Part shown: piece by piece, positions 7,410 through 16,043 of the stretch
How positions within the stretch are numbered: the stretch's first letter is position 1
Layout of the letters: each line of letters opens with the position of its first letter
Origin: Piscibacillus sp052246295
GTDB taxonomy: Bacteria > Bacillota > Bacilli > Bacillales > Alkalibacillaceae
NCBI GenBank assembly: GCA_052246295.1
Contig: JBQQCO010000019.1
DNA length: 64,000 nucleotides
Strand: one strand, 5' to 3'
Notes under the pieces: generated by a model
Database searches by the model: none
Told to the model about the DNA's origin: nothing
What the model saw: only the letters and a program-made list of their open reading frames with translations
Made by a program: the position numbers and the translations under genes

Positions 7410-8576
7410 GTGAGACCCTACATACAAGAATATTCTTCTAAATTTTATAACAAAAAGAGAATTCTCCATTACATTCAAAATAACCCTGGGAATTCAAGAG
7501 CTGATATATCGAAGTCTTTACAAATTAGCAAGCCTACTGTATCAAGTTTAGTTGATGAATTAGCAGCAGAGCGCTGGGTTTTTGAAAGAAATGGCTCAAA
7601 GGCTAGCTCTTCAGGTGGACGTAAACCAATACAAGTTTTTTTTAATAAAGAATCCTACTACATAGTAGGTGTGGATATTGGTGGAACAGTAGTAGAATTA
7701 GCGATAATGAATTTAGATGGCGATGTCTTATCAAAGTCTTTTTTTAAGACGCAAGATCACGTCGGTGACTATTTTGTTGATAAGTTAGCAACAGAAATAG
7801 CTCATCTAATTCAGAGTAATGGTAAAGAATCTAGACAAGTACTAGGTGTTGGGGTTGGAGTTCCTGGTATTACTGACATAGATAACGGGGTTGTCATTGA
7901 TGCCCCAACCATCAAATGGAATAACTTTTCTTTAACTAGTGCTTTAGAGTCTTTATTACCGTTTCCAGTGTACATAGATAATGATGTAAACGTAGCGGCT
8001 TTAGGGGAGCATTGGAAAGGTGAAGGACAGTATGAAAAAGATTTTGTCATGATTACGTTAGGTACGGGAATTGGTAGCGGCATTATTATAAATAATCAGT
8101 TATTTCGTGGTCATGCATATTCAGCTGGAGAAGTAGGCTACATGGTCACTGACAAAAGCCTAGCAGAAGGAAATTACGAGCAAGCGTTTAAAGGGTTTGG
8201 GTTCTTAGATAATCATGTAGGAGGCCCCTCCTTCACGGCTAGAATGAATCAGTTAACTAATGAAAATTTAACAGCAAAAGATATTTTTATACGTGCGCAA
8301 GAACACAATCCAAACGCTTCATCTGTGGTTGATGATGTCGTAAGTCACTTAGCTGTTGCTTTAGTTAATATTATCTCAATCATTAACCCTAAAAAAATAG
8401 TGATTGGTGGTGGTATATCGAAGTCTATTGGTCCATACTTACCTACTTTAGATCAAAAGATTAAAGCTCATATACCTATGGATTTTGAATTAGCTGTAAC
8501 AAAGCTAAAAGATGTGTCGTTAATAGGAGCTGGAAGATTATTTTTAAAAGAACATGATTCAATTTTAAAATTTTAA
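7410..8576 (+). CDS. ROK family transcriptional regulator (XylR/NagC type)
   Basis: Repressor-like protein of 388 residues. The N-terminal winged helix is at about 15-65 (the segment SRADISKSLQISKPTVSSLV). The ROK actin-like fold follows, with the phosphate motif DIGGT near residue 88, DNDVN near 190 and TLGTGIGSG near 215. The CxCGxxGC zinc motif of sugar-kinase ROK proteins is missing, which favours a regulator over a kinase. The GTG start is 16 bases from the GGGAGG ribosome site, rather far; an in-frame ATT three codons upstream would have ideal spacing, so the true start is uncertain. It probably binds the paired palindromes at 5666 and 7353 and senses an amino sugar or its phosphate. 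Confidence 0.82.
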   Translation: MRPYIQEYSSKFYNKKRILHYIQNNPGNSRADISKSLQISKPTVSSLVDELAAERWVFERNGSKASSSGGRKPIQVFFNKESYYIVGVDIGGTVVELAIMNLDGDVLSKSFFKTQDHVGDYFVDKLATEIAHLIQSNGKESRQVLGVGVGVPGITDIDNGVVIDAPTIKWNNFSLTSALESLLPFPVYIDNDVNVAALGEHWKGEGQYEKDFVMITLGTGIGSGIIINNQLFRGHAYSAGEVGYMVTDKSLAEGNYEQAFKGFGFLDNHVGGPSFTARMNQLTNENLTAKDIFIRAQEHNPNASSVVDDVVSHLAVALVNIISIINPKKIVIGGGISKSIGPYLPTLDQKIKAHIPMDFELAVTKLKDVSLIGAGRLFLKEHDSILKF

Positions 8577-8586
8577 AGGGGGATTT

Positions 8587-9897
8587 ATGAGAATGCTTAA
8601 GAAATGGCGAATTTTAATGTGTTTAGGGTTAATTACTTTAGTCCTTTCTGCTTGTAGTGATGCAGAAGAGGGGAGCGAAGGTGAGAGTGAGAATGGCGAA
8701 GATGATGTTATTACATTAGAGTATTGGCAGTATGCCTTTGATGCTAAAGTTACTCTAATGGATGAATTAATCGAAGAATTTGAAAGTGAAAACCCAGGAA
8801 TTAAGATTGAACAAACTAATTTCCCATATGATCAGTATAATGAACAAGTCGCGGTGCAAGTACCAGCAGGGAACGGACCTGATATCATTAACTTATTCTA
8901 CGGTTGGGTTCCTATGTATGTTGATTCGGGTTACCTACAACCATTACCTCAAGATGCTTTCCCACATGAAGAAATTGAAGATGAATTTTTCCCATTAGTT
9001 GAAGCAACAAAATTAGATGGTGAGTATTGGACAATTCCAACGTCCGTGAGAACTCTAGCATTACTATATAATAAAGATTTATTTGAAGAAGCAGGTTTAG
9101 ATCCTAATAGTCCACCAGAAAATTGGGATGAATTACAGGAGTATGCACAAGAATTAACAATTTCTGATGATAGTGGTCGTATTGAACAATCAGGCTTAGC
9201 TTGGGAACCTTCTCAGCAAGGACACCATTGGTTACGTGACGGCTTAACAATTCAAAATGGTGGTCAAGTGCTAAGTGATGATCGCCGTGAAGTAGTTTGG
9301 GGTGAAGGGGATGCCGGTTTAGAAGCATTCAAATACTGGTTAAGTTTCCCTGCTGAACTAGGTACTTCAGAAGTAGGGTTCTATACTGATGATGTCACAG
9401 CGTTTATGACTGAAAAAGCTGCCATGAATGTTGACGGTTCATTCAGAATTGGAACACTTAAGAAGGATGCTCCAGATCTAAATTATGGAGTTGCTCCATT
9501 ACCTGGTAATGAGGAGAATTCAACTGGTGCGTCATTCTGGACAAATGGTATTACTGCAGATGTTGAGGGTGAAAAGTTAGATGCTGCTGTTAAATTTCTT
9601 GAGTTCTTAACAAGTAAAGAAGTTATGGAAAAATGGTTAGATGGTACAGGTGAACTACCAGCTCGTGAAGATGTAGCGATGCAGGATAAATATACTCAAG
9701 ATGAAATCTATGGTCCATTCATCGAATCTCTACCATTCGCTAATGCTCACTTCTTTATTGATGAGACTAAAGAAAGAGAACTAGTTATTGATGCGGCGGA
9801 CCGAGTGTTACTAGAAGACATGGGTCCAGAAGAGTCATTTGAAATTTTAGTTGAAGAGACTCAAGCGTTATTCGACGAATATTGGTCAGAAAGATAA
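8587..9897 (+). CDS. Sugar ABC transporter substrate-binding lipoprotein
   Basis: Family 1 extracellular solute-binding protein, 436 residues, lipid-anchored: the signal peptide ends in the lipobox LSAC (Cys23), followed by an acidic Ser/Glu/Gly linker. The mature part shows the usual CUT1 binding-protein pattern (YWQYAF at the first strand, the NGPDI-type segment GNGPDI, ALLYNKDLF). AAAGGGGG precedes the ATG. It is the first gene of the importer, and a strong hairpin after it should keep its mRNA more abundant than that of the permeases. No ATPase gene is present, so the importer probably uses a shared MsmX-like ATPase encoded elsewhere. Confidence 0.9.
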   Translation: MRMLKKWRILMCLGLITLVLSACSDAEEGSEGESENGEDDVITLEYWQYAFDAKVTLMDELIEEFESENPGIKIEQTNFPYDQYNEQVAVQVPAGNGPDIINLFYGWVPMYVDSGYLQPLPQDAFPHEEIEDEFFPLVEATKLDGEYWTIPTSVRTLALLYNKDLFEEAGLDPNSPPENWDELQEYAQELTISDDSGRIEQSGLAWEPSQQGHHWLRDGLTIQNGGQVLSDDRREVVWGEGDAGLEAFKYWLSFPAELGTSEVGFYTDDVTAFMTEKAAMNVDGSFRIGTLKKDAPDLNYGVAPLPGNEENSTGASFWTNGITADVEGEKLDAAVKFLEFLTSKEVMEKWLDGTGELPAREDVAMQDKYTQDEIYGPFIESLPFANAHFFIDETKERELVIDAADRVLLEDMGPEESFEILVEETQALFDEYWSER

Positions 9898-9904
9898 TTT
9901 AATT

Positions 9905-9945
9905 GTTAATGAAAGGATCTAATTAGGTCCTTTCATTAACTTTTT
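9905..9945 (+). terminator. Intercistronic hairpin after the binding protein
   Basis: GTTAATGAAAGGA pairs perfectly with TCCTTTCATTAAC, followed by TTTTT. It lies between the binding-protein gene and the first permease and probably acts as a leaky terminator or 3' stabiliser that sets binding protein above permease. Confidence 0.8.
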
Positions 9946-9962
9946 GAAAAGGAGGGGGATTA

Positions 9963-10913
9963 ATGGGTGCTCTAAAGAAAGAAGCTAGTCACAATCAGAA
10001 ACCAAGTAAATTTAATAAGTTACTAAGTAATTATAAGTTCCAACGAAATGTATTTATTATTGTAAGTTTACTTTTACCTATTATATTTTACTTAGGGATT
10101 CGTTTATTCCCAACATTATATACATTTAATATTGGGTTTCGTGACTGGAATTTATTATCTGCAGGACCACATCCTTTTATTGGGTTAGATAACTTTGTTG
10201 CATTATTTAATGACTCGGTGTTTATAAAGTCGGTCATTAATACCCTTATATACATAGTGTTAGGGGTAACAGGTCAGTTATTATTTGGTATTCTTGTTGC
10301 TTTGTTGTTACATAAGATTAATAAGTTCGTTGGTATATTTAGAGTGATATATTTTATACCTTACGTTACAAGTATTGTTGCGATTAGTTGGGTGTTCCAG
10401 TGGATCTTAATGAAAAATGGTGTCATAAATGATTTGTTGATCATGATTGGTCTTCAACCACAGCCATTTTTGAACTCACCTGATCAAGCAATCTATTTAA
10501 TTATTAGTGCTATGATTTGGCAATCGATTGGTTTTCAGATGGTGTTATTTTTAGCTGGTTTAGAGAATATTCCAGAGATGTTATATGAGGCTGCTGATAT
10601 TGATGGAGCAAGCGGTTGGCAGAAGTTTTGGAAGATTACGGTACCATTACTAAATCCTACAATCGTATTCTCAGCTGTTATTGGTACGATTAACTTTATT
10701 CAAATCTCTTTCACACAAGTTGTTAATATGAGTGTTAACGGAGCAGGTGGTCCATTAAACTCTACTACATCCGTTGTCGTTTATATTTATCAGCTTGCAT
10801 TTAAGCAATTTGATTTAGGAATGGCATCTGCTGCCACAGTGTTGTTATTCTTATTTATCTTAGCCTTAACTATTTTCCAATTGAAAGTACTAACTAGAAA
10901 GTTCGATTATTAG
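9963..10913 (+). CDS. Sugar ABC transporter permease (MalF/UgpA type)
   Basis: Integral membrane subunit of a CUT1 importer, 316 residues with six predicted transmembrane segments after a charged N-terminus of about 30 residues. The EAA loop that docks the ATPase reads EAADIDGASGWQKFW (about 208-222). AAAAGGAGGGGG precedes the ATG. It works with the next gene as a heterodimer for uptake of the sugar delivered by the lipoprotein at 8587. Confidence 0.92.
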   Translation: MGALKKEASHNQKPSKFNKLLSNYKFQRNVFIIVSLLLPIIFYLGIRLFPTLYTFNIGFRDWNLLSAGPHPFIGLDNFVALFNDSVFIKSVINTLIYIVLGVTGQLLFGILVALLLHKINKFVGIFRVIYFIPYVTSIVAISWVFQWILMKNGVINDLLIMIGLQPQPFLNSPDQAIYLIISAMIWQSIGFQMVLFLAGLENIPEMLYEAADIDGASGWQKFWKITVPLLNPTIVFSAVIGTINFIQISFTQVVNMSVNGAGGPLNSTTSVVVYIYQLAFKQFDLGMASAATVLLFLFILALTIFQLKVLTRKFDY

Positions 10914-10929
10914 GAAGGGGGAGGAACTT

Positions 10930-11739
10930 ATGAAATTCGGAAAATCTCTACCCTATATAGCGTTAATTATAGGCTCTGTTATTATGTTATTCCCGTTCGT
11001 ATGGATGCTTTCAACTTCTTTTAAAGCACCTATGGATATTTTTAGTCTAGATATCATACCTGAAAATCCAACTCTTCAAAACTATATCACAATTTTTGAA
11101 GAGAGCTTGTTTTTACGTTGGTTCTTAAACAGTTTAATTATAGCCATTATTACCACTATTAGTGTTGCGTTCTTTGACTCTCTTGTTGGTTATATAATTG
11201 CTAAGTTTGACTTTGTTGGTAGAGGTGTTTTATTTATATTAATCTTAAGCACCTTAATGGTTCCGACAGAAATGCTAATTATTCCATGGTATTTAATGAG
11301 CTCTGAGTTAGGGTGGACGAATAGCTTTTGGGGAATTTTGTTTCCAGGGCTGATGACTGGTTTTGGAGTATTTTTGATGAAACAGTTTATGGAGCAAATA
11401 CCTGATGATCTATTAAATGCTGCAAGAGTAGATGGGATGAGTGAGTTTGGTATTTTCTTCAAGATTGCTATACCACAAGTGTGGCCAGCATTATCGGCAT
11501 TGGGTATATTTACTTTCCTAAGTAACTGGAATGCATTCTTGTGGCCATTAATTGTCATTGAATCACCATCTTTAAGAACTTTACCTGTTGGTTTGTCCTT
11601 CTTTTCTTCAGGAGAAGCAGAGTCTCAATGGCACCTGATCATGACAGGTGCTGCCATTTCAGTAATCCCATTAATAATTGTTTTCTTTATTTTGCAGAAA
11701 CATATTATAAAAGGAATTACATTGACTGGAATGAAATAA
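10930..11739 (+). CDS. Sugar ABC transporter permease (MalG/UgpE type)
   Basis: Second membrane subunit of the CUT1 importer, 269 residues, six predicted membrane segments. The EAA loop reads NAARVDGMSEFGIFF (about 161-175). AGGAAGGGGGAGG precedes the ATG, 16 bases after the previous stop. nagB follows 19 bases after its stop, showing one operon. Confidence 0.92.
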   Translation: MKFGKSLPYIALIIGSVIMLFPFVWMLSTSFKAPMDIFSLDIIPENPTLQNYITIFEESLFLRWFLNSLIIAIITTISVAFFDSLVGYIIAKFDFVGRGVLFILILSTLMVPTEMLIIPWYLMSSELGWTNSFWGILFPGLMTGFGVFLMKQFMEQIPDDLLNAARVDGMSEFGIFFKIAIPQVWPALSALGIFTFLSNWNAFLWPLIVIESPSLRTLPVGLSFFSSGEAESQWHLIMTGAAISVIPLIIVFFILQKHIIKGITLTGMK

Positions 11740-11758
11740 TACGTATTAGGTGATTTGT

Positions 11759-12472
11759 GTGGATATTGTACAAGTGAATAGTTACGAAAAATTAAGTAAT
11801 CTTGCAGCAACTTATATATTATCAACCATTCATTCGTATAAAGAGCCAGTGCTAGGTTTAGCAACTGGCTCTACTCCTATAGGTATGTATAATAGACTAA
11901 TAGAGTTATACATTAACGGAGAAATCTCCTTTAAAGATGTCACGACTTTTAATTTGGATGAGTATGTGGGAGTTAGTCGAAATAACGAAAATAGTTATTA
12001 CTACTATATGAATGATGTATTATTCCGGCAAGTAGATATTGAAGATCGAAATATACATTTGCCAAATGGAAACACACAGGATTTGCAACAGGAATGTATC
12101 AGTTATGAAAGTAAGATTAATAGTAAGGGTCCTATTCATTTGCAAATACTAGGGTTAGGCGCAAATGGACATATTGGTTTTAATGAACCTGGAACTAGTT
12201 TCGAAAGCGAAACACATGTCGTTAAGTTAGATCATACAACACGTGAAGCCAATTCAAGATTTTTTAACAGTATTTATGAAGTGCCTGACTATGCTATTAC
12301 AATGGGAATTGCGACAATAATGCGCAGTCAAAATATATTGCTCTTAGTTTCAGGAGAGGAAAAAGAGAATGCGTATTATAATTTATTAAATGGAGATCTA
12401 TCAGAAACATTCCCAGCGTCTATTTTGCAGAAGCATCCTAATGTTACTGTGATATATAATAGTAATTCATAA
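11759..12472 (+). CDS. nagB: Glucosamine-6-phosphate deaminase
   Basis: Converts glucosamine 6-phosphate to fructose 6-phosphate and ammonia, the last step of amino-sugar breakdown; cytosolic, 237 residues. Visible are the phosphate loop LATGSTP (34-40), FNLDEYVG with the catalytic Asp (about 64-71) and GLGANGHIGFNEPG with the catalytic His (about 129-142). The GTG at 11759, five bases after AGGTGA, gives an N-terminus typical of NagB. An earlier in-frame GTG at 11750 overlaps the ribosome site and is unlikely. The C-terminus is shorter than the E. coli enzyme, as in Bacillus. Its presence shows the importer delivers a glucosamine-containing compound. nagA is absent, which fits a deacetylation done outside by the PIG-L protein. 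Confidence 0.92.
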   Translation: MDIVQVNSYEKLSNLAATYILSTIHSYKEPVLGLATGSTPIGMYNRLIELYINGEISFKDVTTFNLDEYVGVSRNNENSYYYYMNDVLFRQVDIEDRNIHLPNGNTQDLQQECISYESKINSKGPIHLQILGLGANGHIGFNEPGTSFESETHVVKLDHTTREANSRFFNSIYEVPDYAITMGIATIMRSQNILLLVSGEEKENAYYNLLNGDLSETFPASILQKHPNVTVIYNSNS

Positions 12473-12508
12473 AAAAGGTGGATTCCAAATTTCGGAATCC
12501 ACCTTTTA
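12473..12508 (+). terminator. Rho-independent terminator after nagB
   Basis: AAAGGTGGATTCC and GGAATCCACCTTTT form a long stem ending in a T run; it closes the importer operon. Confidence 0.9.
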
Positions 12509-12630
12509 TAATGGGGAGATTACTTAGTTTTAGTATACCCATTCCCCTATTTCGTTAAACATATTATTTGTTTATTTCGTTAAAAATTAGTTAACTTATA
12601 CATAGAGAAAAATATGAAAGGTTGATTTTG

Positions 12631-13368
12631 ATGAACGAGGTTACAGAGTTACTTAAGAAGCATACATCAATTAGGAAGTATAAAGAGGAACCGATTCCTG
12701 ATGAGGTTCTGTATGAAATGATTCATGCCGGTCAACATGCAGCGAGTTCGAATTTTGTTCAGGCATACTCGATTGTGCGTGTGACAGATGCTGATAAAAT
12801 TGAAAAGTTAGCTGAACTCAGTAATAATCCAACGCAAATCAAGTCTGCACCAGTCGTGTTGTTGTTCTGTGCTGATTTAAAATGTCTTGAGTATGCTTGT
12901 AAAGAGCAGGGAGTTCAACTTACGACAGAAGGAATAGAAAACTTCATTGTCTCAACGGTTGATACGGCGTTATTTGCCCAAAATTTTGTCGTAGCGGCGG
13001 AATCGATGGGTTATGGTATTTGTTATATCGGCGGTGTCCGTAATAATCCAGAGCAGATCAGTGAGTTAGTGTCACTACCAGATAAAGTTTACCCAGTTTT
13101 CGGTCTAACTGTCGGCGTGCCTGATGAAGAACATGAAGTCAAACCTCGCCTGCCAATAGAAGCAATTTTACACGAAGATGAGTACGATGAATCGAAGTAT
13201 GAGAACATCATTAAAGATTATGATCAAAAGATGAGCGACTACTACCAGTCTCGCACGGCCAATCGTAGGAATGTGACATGGTCAGAAACAATGGCTAAGA
13301 TGATGGGACAGCCACGACGTAAGCATATGAGAGAGTTTGTAGAAAAGAAACAATTTGATTTAAGTTAA
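12631..13368 (+). CDS. NADPH-dependent nitroreductase / flavin reductase (NfrA type)
   Basis: FMN oxidoreductase of 245 residues, oxygen-insensitive nitroreductase family. The N-terminal SIRKYKEEPIP segment is the FMN phosphate contact, AASSNFVQAYSIV follows, and MGYGICYIGGVRNNP plus PVFGLTVGVP complete the FMN pocket. GAAAGG precedes the ATG by nine bases; a TTG three codons earlier is too close to it. The gene is monocistronic, with its own terminator. The physiological substrate is probably flavin or quinone-like compounds; this is inferred from the family. Confidence 0.88.
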   Translation: MNEVTELLKKHTSIRKYKEEPIPDEVLYEMIHAGQHAASSNFVQAYSIVRVTDADKIEKLAELSNNPTQIKSAPVVLLFCADLKCLEYACKEQGVQLTTEGIENFIVSTVDTALFAQNFVVAAESMGYGICYIGGVRNNPEQISELVSLPDKVYPVFGLTVGVPDEEHEVKPRLPIEAILHEDEYDESKYENIIKDYDQKMSDYYQSRTANRRNVTWSETMAKMMGQPRRKHMREFVEKKQFDLS

Positions 13369-13377
13369 TGAATGAAT

Positions 13378-13404
13378 CGGTCTCGTTGCGGGGCCGTTTT
13401 TTTG
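13378..13404 (+). terminator. Rho-independent terminator after the nitroreductase
   Basis: CGGTCTC and GGGGCCG pair (with two G-T pairs) around GTTGC and are followed by seven T residues. Confidence 0.75.
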
Positions 13405-13421
13405 TGTGTTTAACCGCACAT

Positions 13422-13631
13422 CGGCGAGAACACGGCGCACATCGGCGAGATTCCGACTCACTACGGCGAGAACATGCCACACTTCGGCGAAATCACGGCG
13501 CACTTCGGCGAGAATACGGCGCACTTCGGCGAAATCACGGCGCACTTCGGCGAGAATACGGCGCACTTAGGCGAGAACATGCCGCACCTCGGCGAAATCT
13601 CTGACCACTTCGGTGAGATCCCACACCACTA
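13422..13631. repeat. 21-bp tandem array B (core CGGCGA)
   Basis: Ten head-to-tail units of exactly 21 bp start at 13422, 13443, 13464, 13485, 13506, 13527, 13548, 13569, 13590 and 13611. The core is (T)CGGCGARA with a variable tail; units 4 to 7 alternate between two sub-types, suggesting unit-pair duplication. It lies just past the terminator of the nitroreductase gene. The G+C content is well above the flanks. Short ORFs on both strands cross it but are by-products of the period. Confidence 0.92.
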
Positions 13632-13799
13632 GCAAAACCCCCTCTCAAGCAGGCGAACCACTTAGTTGAGTAAGTCCACTCCAACCCGTCTCCGCCCAAC
13701 AATATTAATAAAATAGCACCAATTTTAAAATATTCTGAAAACACATTGATATTTCATTTTCTATTCAATAAACTATAAGTAAGTCATATTTGAAACAGC

Positions 13800-13818
13800 A
13801 ATTCCGTATAATGGAATT
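13800..13818. promoter_or_regulatory. Inverted repeat over a TATAAT box before the CoA-transferase operon
   Basis: AATTCC-GTATAAT-GGAATT: perfect 6-bp arms around a TATAAT at 13807-13812, 30 bp before the first gene. It looks like a promoter with an overlapping operator. The regulator is unknown. 13632-13799 is AT-rich without recognisable features. Confidence 0.5.
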
Positions 13819-13847
13819 AATTAAAGTCCTAGGGGGGATTTTTACTT

Positions 13848-14531
13848 GTGGAGAAGTTGATTGGTGTTTCTGAGGCGATAGGCAACATTCGCAATGGTGA
13901 CACGTTATTAGTTGGAGGGTTTGGTCTTTCGGGGACTCCGTTAACGTTAATCGATGCGCTAGCGGGTTCCGATAAGAAAGATTTGACAATCGTGAGTAAT
14001 AATTTGGGTGAGGCTGGGCGTGGGCTCGGTAAGTTACTAGATTCTGGCTGTTTAAAAAAGGCGAAGGGATCCTATTTTACAACGAATCGTGAGGCGGTTC
14101 GTGCTTGGTCTGAGGGTCGCCTTGAGATTGAATTGGTACCTCAAGGGACGTTAGCTGAAGCGGTTCGTTGTGGTGGTGCTGGAATCGCTGGCTTTTATAC
14201 AAAAACTGGTGCAGGGACAAAGATTGCGGAAGGTAAAGAGGAGAAGGTGTTTGATGGTGAAACGTATATCCTTGAACGGGCGATCCGTGGAAATGTTTCG
14301 CTAATCAAAGCTTTGAAAGCGGATACATTAGGTAACCTCGTGTACGATCATACCGCACGTAATTTCAACGTGGGCATGGCGACGGCTAGTGATATTGTGA
14401 TTGCAGAGGTTGATGAGATTGTCGAAGTTGGCGAGATCCCACCTGAACAAGTGGTCACCCCTCATTTATTCGTGGATTATGTCGTCATGAATCGTTACGT
14501 AAAAGAAGGTGGTGTTTACGTTGAACGATGA
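13848..14531 (+). CDS. scoA: 3-oxoacid CoA-transferase subunit A
   Basis: Alpha subunit of a succinyl-CoA:acetoacetate (or related butyrate/acetate) CoA-transferase, 227 residues, cytosolic. The GGFGLSGTP nucleotide/CoA loop near residue 24, the PQGTLAEA segment and the GAGIAGFYTKTGAGT segment near 115 are typical. GTG start ten bases after AGGGGGG. It overlaps the B subunit, with which it forms the active enzyme. It is first of six acyl-CoA genes, giving a route from acetoacetate, 3-hydroxybutyrate or butyrate to acetyl-CoA. Confidence 0.92.
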   Translation: MEKLIGVSEAIGNIRNGDTLLVGGFGLSGTPLTLIDALAGSDKKDLTIVSNNLGEAGRGLGKLLDSGCLKKAKGSYFTTNREAVRAWSEGRLEIELVPQGTLAEAVRCGGAGIAGFYTKTGAGTKIAEGKEEKVFDGETYILERAIRGNVSLIKALKADTLGNLVYDHTARNFNVGMATASDIVIAEVDEIVEVGEIPPEQVVTPHLFVDYVVMNRYVKEGGVYVER

Positions 14532-15171
14532 GTTGAGAGTAAAGATTGCTAAGCGTGTAGCGCAAGAGTTGAACGATGGGGACATTGTGAACTTAGGGGT
14601 TGGCATTCCAACGTTGATTCCAGATTATTTAGGCGATAAAAAAGTGTTTCTTCACTCAGAAAATGGTCTGCTTGGGATGGGACCGACTCCTTCAGAAGAC
14701 GAGATGAATATGGATTTAATTAGTGCGAGTAAAAAACCGATTACGATGGAGACTGGAGCATCGTTATTTGATAGTGCGGCATCATTTGTGATGATACGAG
14801 GTGGCCATATTGATATGGCGGTGTTAGGAGCGCTTCAAATTGATGAAACCGGTGAGATTGCGAACTGGGCAATACCTGGTAAGACGATCCTTGGTGTTGG
14901 TGGCGCGATGGATTTAGTGGCTGGCGCTAAGAAAATTATCATTGCTTCGAGTCATCTGGCAAAGGATGGCAGTCCTAAGTTGGTTAAAGCATTAAAGTTT
15001 CCAAGCAGTGGTGCTAGAAAGGTAGATATGTTGGTCACGGAGCATGCGGTTTTTAATTTTGAAAATGGCCAATGTGAATTGGTTGAGGTCATGAGTGATT
15101 TAACGATTGACGAATTGCGCGAGATCACAGGCGGACATTTTACAGTGAATAACACTTTATTGAACTATTAA
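14521..15171 (+). CDS. scoB: 3-oxoacid CoA-transferase subunit B
   Basis: Beta subunit, about 216 residues. The catalytic Glu lies in HSENGLLG (near residue 45) and forms the glutamyl-CoA intermediate; GVGIPTL precedes it and the GGAMDLVAGAKK segment follows near 125. Two starts are possible: a GTG at 14509 or the TTG at 14521, which is eight bases after AAGAAGGTGG and gives the family N-terminus MNDELR. I prefer the TTG. It overlaps the end of subunit A by 11 bases, implying translational coupling. Confidence 0.9.
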   Translation: MNDELRVKIAKRVAQELNDGDIVNLGVGIPTLIPDYLGDKKVFLHSENGLLGMGPTPSEDEMNMDLISASKKPITMETGASLFDSAASFVMIRGGHIDMAVLGALQIDETGEIANWAIPGKTILGVGGAMDLVAGAKKIIIASSHLAKDGSPKLVKALKFPSSGARKVDMLVTEHAVFNFENGQCELVEVMSDLTIDELREITGGHFTVNNTLLNY

Positions 15172-15185
15172 AGGAGGAAATAAAT

Positions 15186-16031
15186 ATGCAACAAATCACA
15201 GTAGTCGGTGCTGGTGTTATGGGAAAAGGGATTGCTTATTCCAGTGCCATATCAGGATTTAAAGTGTTCTTAAATGATATTAGTGAAGAGGCGTTATCTA
15301 AGGCCAAGAGTGATATTGAAAAGTTACTTTCTGGCAGTGCCGAAAGAGGGTTTATCACCCAAGAACAGCATGATTCGGCTGTTCAAAATTTAGTGTACAC
15401 AACAGACTTAACCGAAGCGGGAAAAGATGCTGATTTAGTGATTGAAGCTGTATTAGAGAAAATGGATTTAAAAATTAAAGTGTTTCAACAATTGGATGAG
15501 ATTTGTAAAAAGGATGCCGTGTTAGCGACGAATACGTCAACTATGAGCCCGACTGAAATCGCAGCTCAAACGTCACGTCCTGGGCAAGTGGTCGCGATGC
15601 ACTTCTTTAACCCAGTCCATAAGATGAAGTTAATCGAAGTGATTAAAGGTCTTGAAACTTCAGAAGAGACGGTCGCTTATGTGCGTAAAGTTACTGAACA
15701 GTTGAATAAAGAAATGGTGGAAGTGAATGAATTTCCTGGTTTTGTGACATCTCGCATGAATTGTTTAATCGGGAATGAAGCGATGAACATGTTAATGGAA
15801 GGTGTTGCGAGTGCTGAGGATATCGATAAGGCGATGAAGCTAGGTCTGAACCATCCGATGGGGCCTTTAGAGTTGGCAGATCTAGTTGGGCTAGATACGA
15901 GACTTAGAAATATGGAATATTTACATGCAACATTAGGCGAGAAATACCGCCCATCACCGTTGTTAGTAAAATACGTCAAAGCCGGTCGTCATGGACGTAA
16001 ATCTGGTAGCGGTTTCTATGATTATTCTTAA
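15186..16031 (+). CDS. hbd: 3-hydroxybutyryl-CoA dehydrogenase
   Basis: NAD(P)-dependent enzyme interconverting 3-hydroxyacyl-CoA and 3-oxoacyl-CoA, 281 residues. The Rossmann loop GAGVMGKGIAY is at 7-17, the catalytic His in the HFFNPVHKMKL stretch (about 139-149), and the C-terminal dimer domain begins near 185. AAGGAGGAAATAAAT precedes the ATG. It lies 14 bases after the CoA-transferase stop. The product feeds the thiolase encoded four genes on. Confidence 0.93.
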   Translation: MQQITVVGAGVMGKGIAYSSAISGFKVFLNDISEEALSKAKSDIEKLLSGSAERGFITQEQHDSAVQNLVYTTDLTEAGKDADLVIEAVLEKMDLKIKVFQQLDEICKKDAVLATNTSTMSPTEIAAQTSRPGQVVAMHFFNPVHKMKLIEVIKGLETSEETVAYVRKVTEQLNKEMVEVNEFPGFVTSRMNCLIGNEAMNMLMEGVASAEDIDKAMKLGLNHPMGPLELADLVGLDTRLRNMEYLHATLGEKYRPSPLLVKYVKAGRHGRKSGSGFYDYS

Positions 16032-16043
16032 AGGGGTGATTCG

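Noticed and set aside
7410..8576. ROK protein as glucokinase or GlcNAc kinase
   Set aside because: It has an N-terminal winged helix and lacks the CxCGxxGC zinc motif of kinase members.
12548..12585. Repeat of TATTTCGTTAAA before the nitroreductase
   Set aside because: Only two copies with 25-bp spacing in AT-rich DNA; probably chance.
13368..13604. Short ORFs on both strands of array B (LRREYGA heptads)
   Set aside because: By-products of the 21-bp period, no ribosome site.
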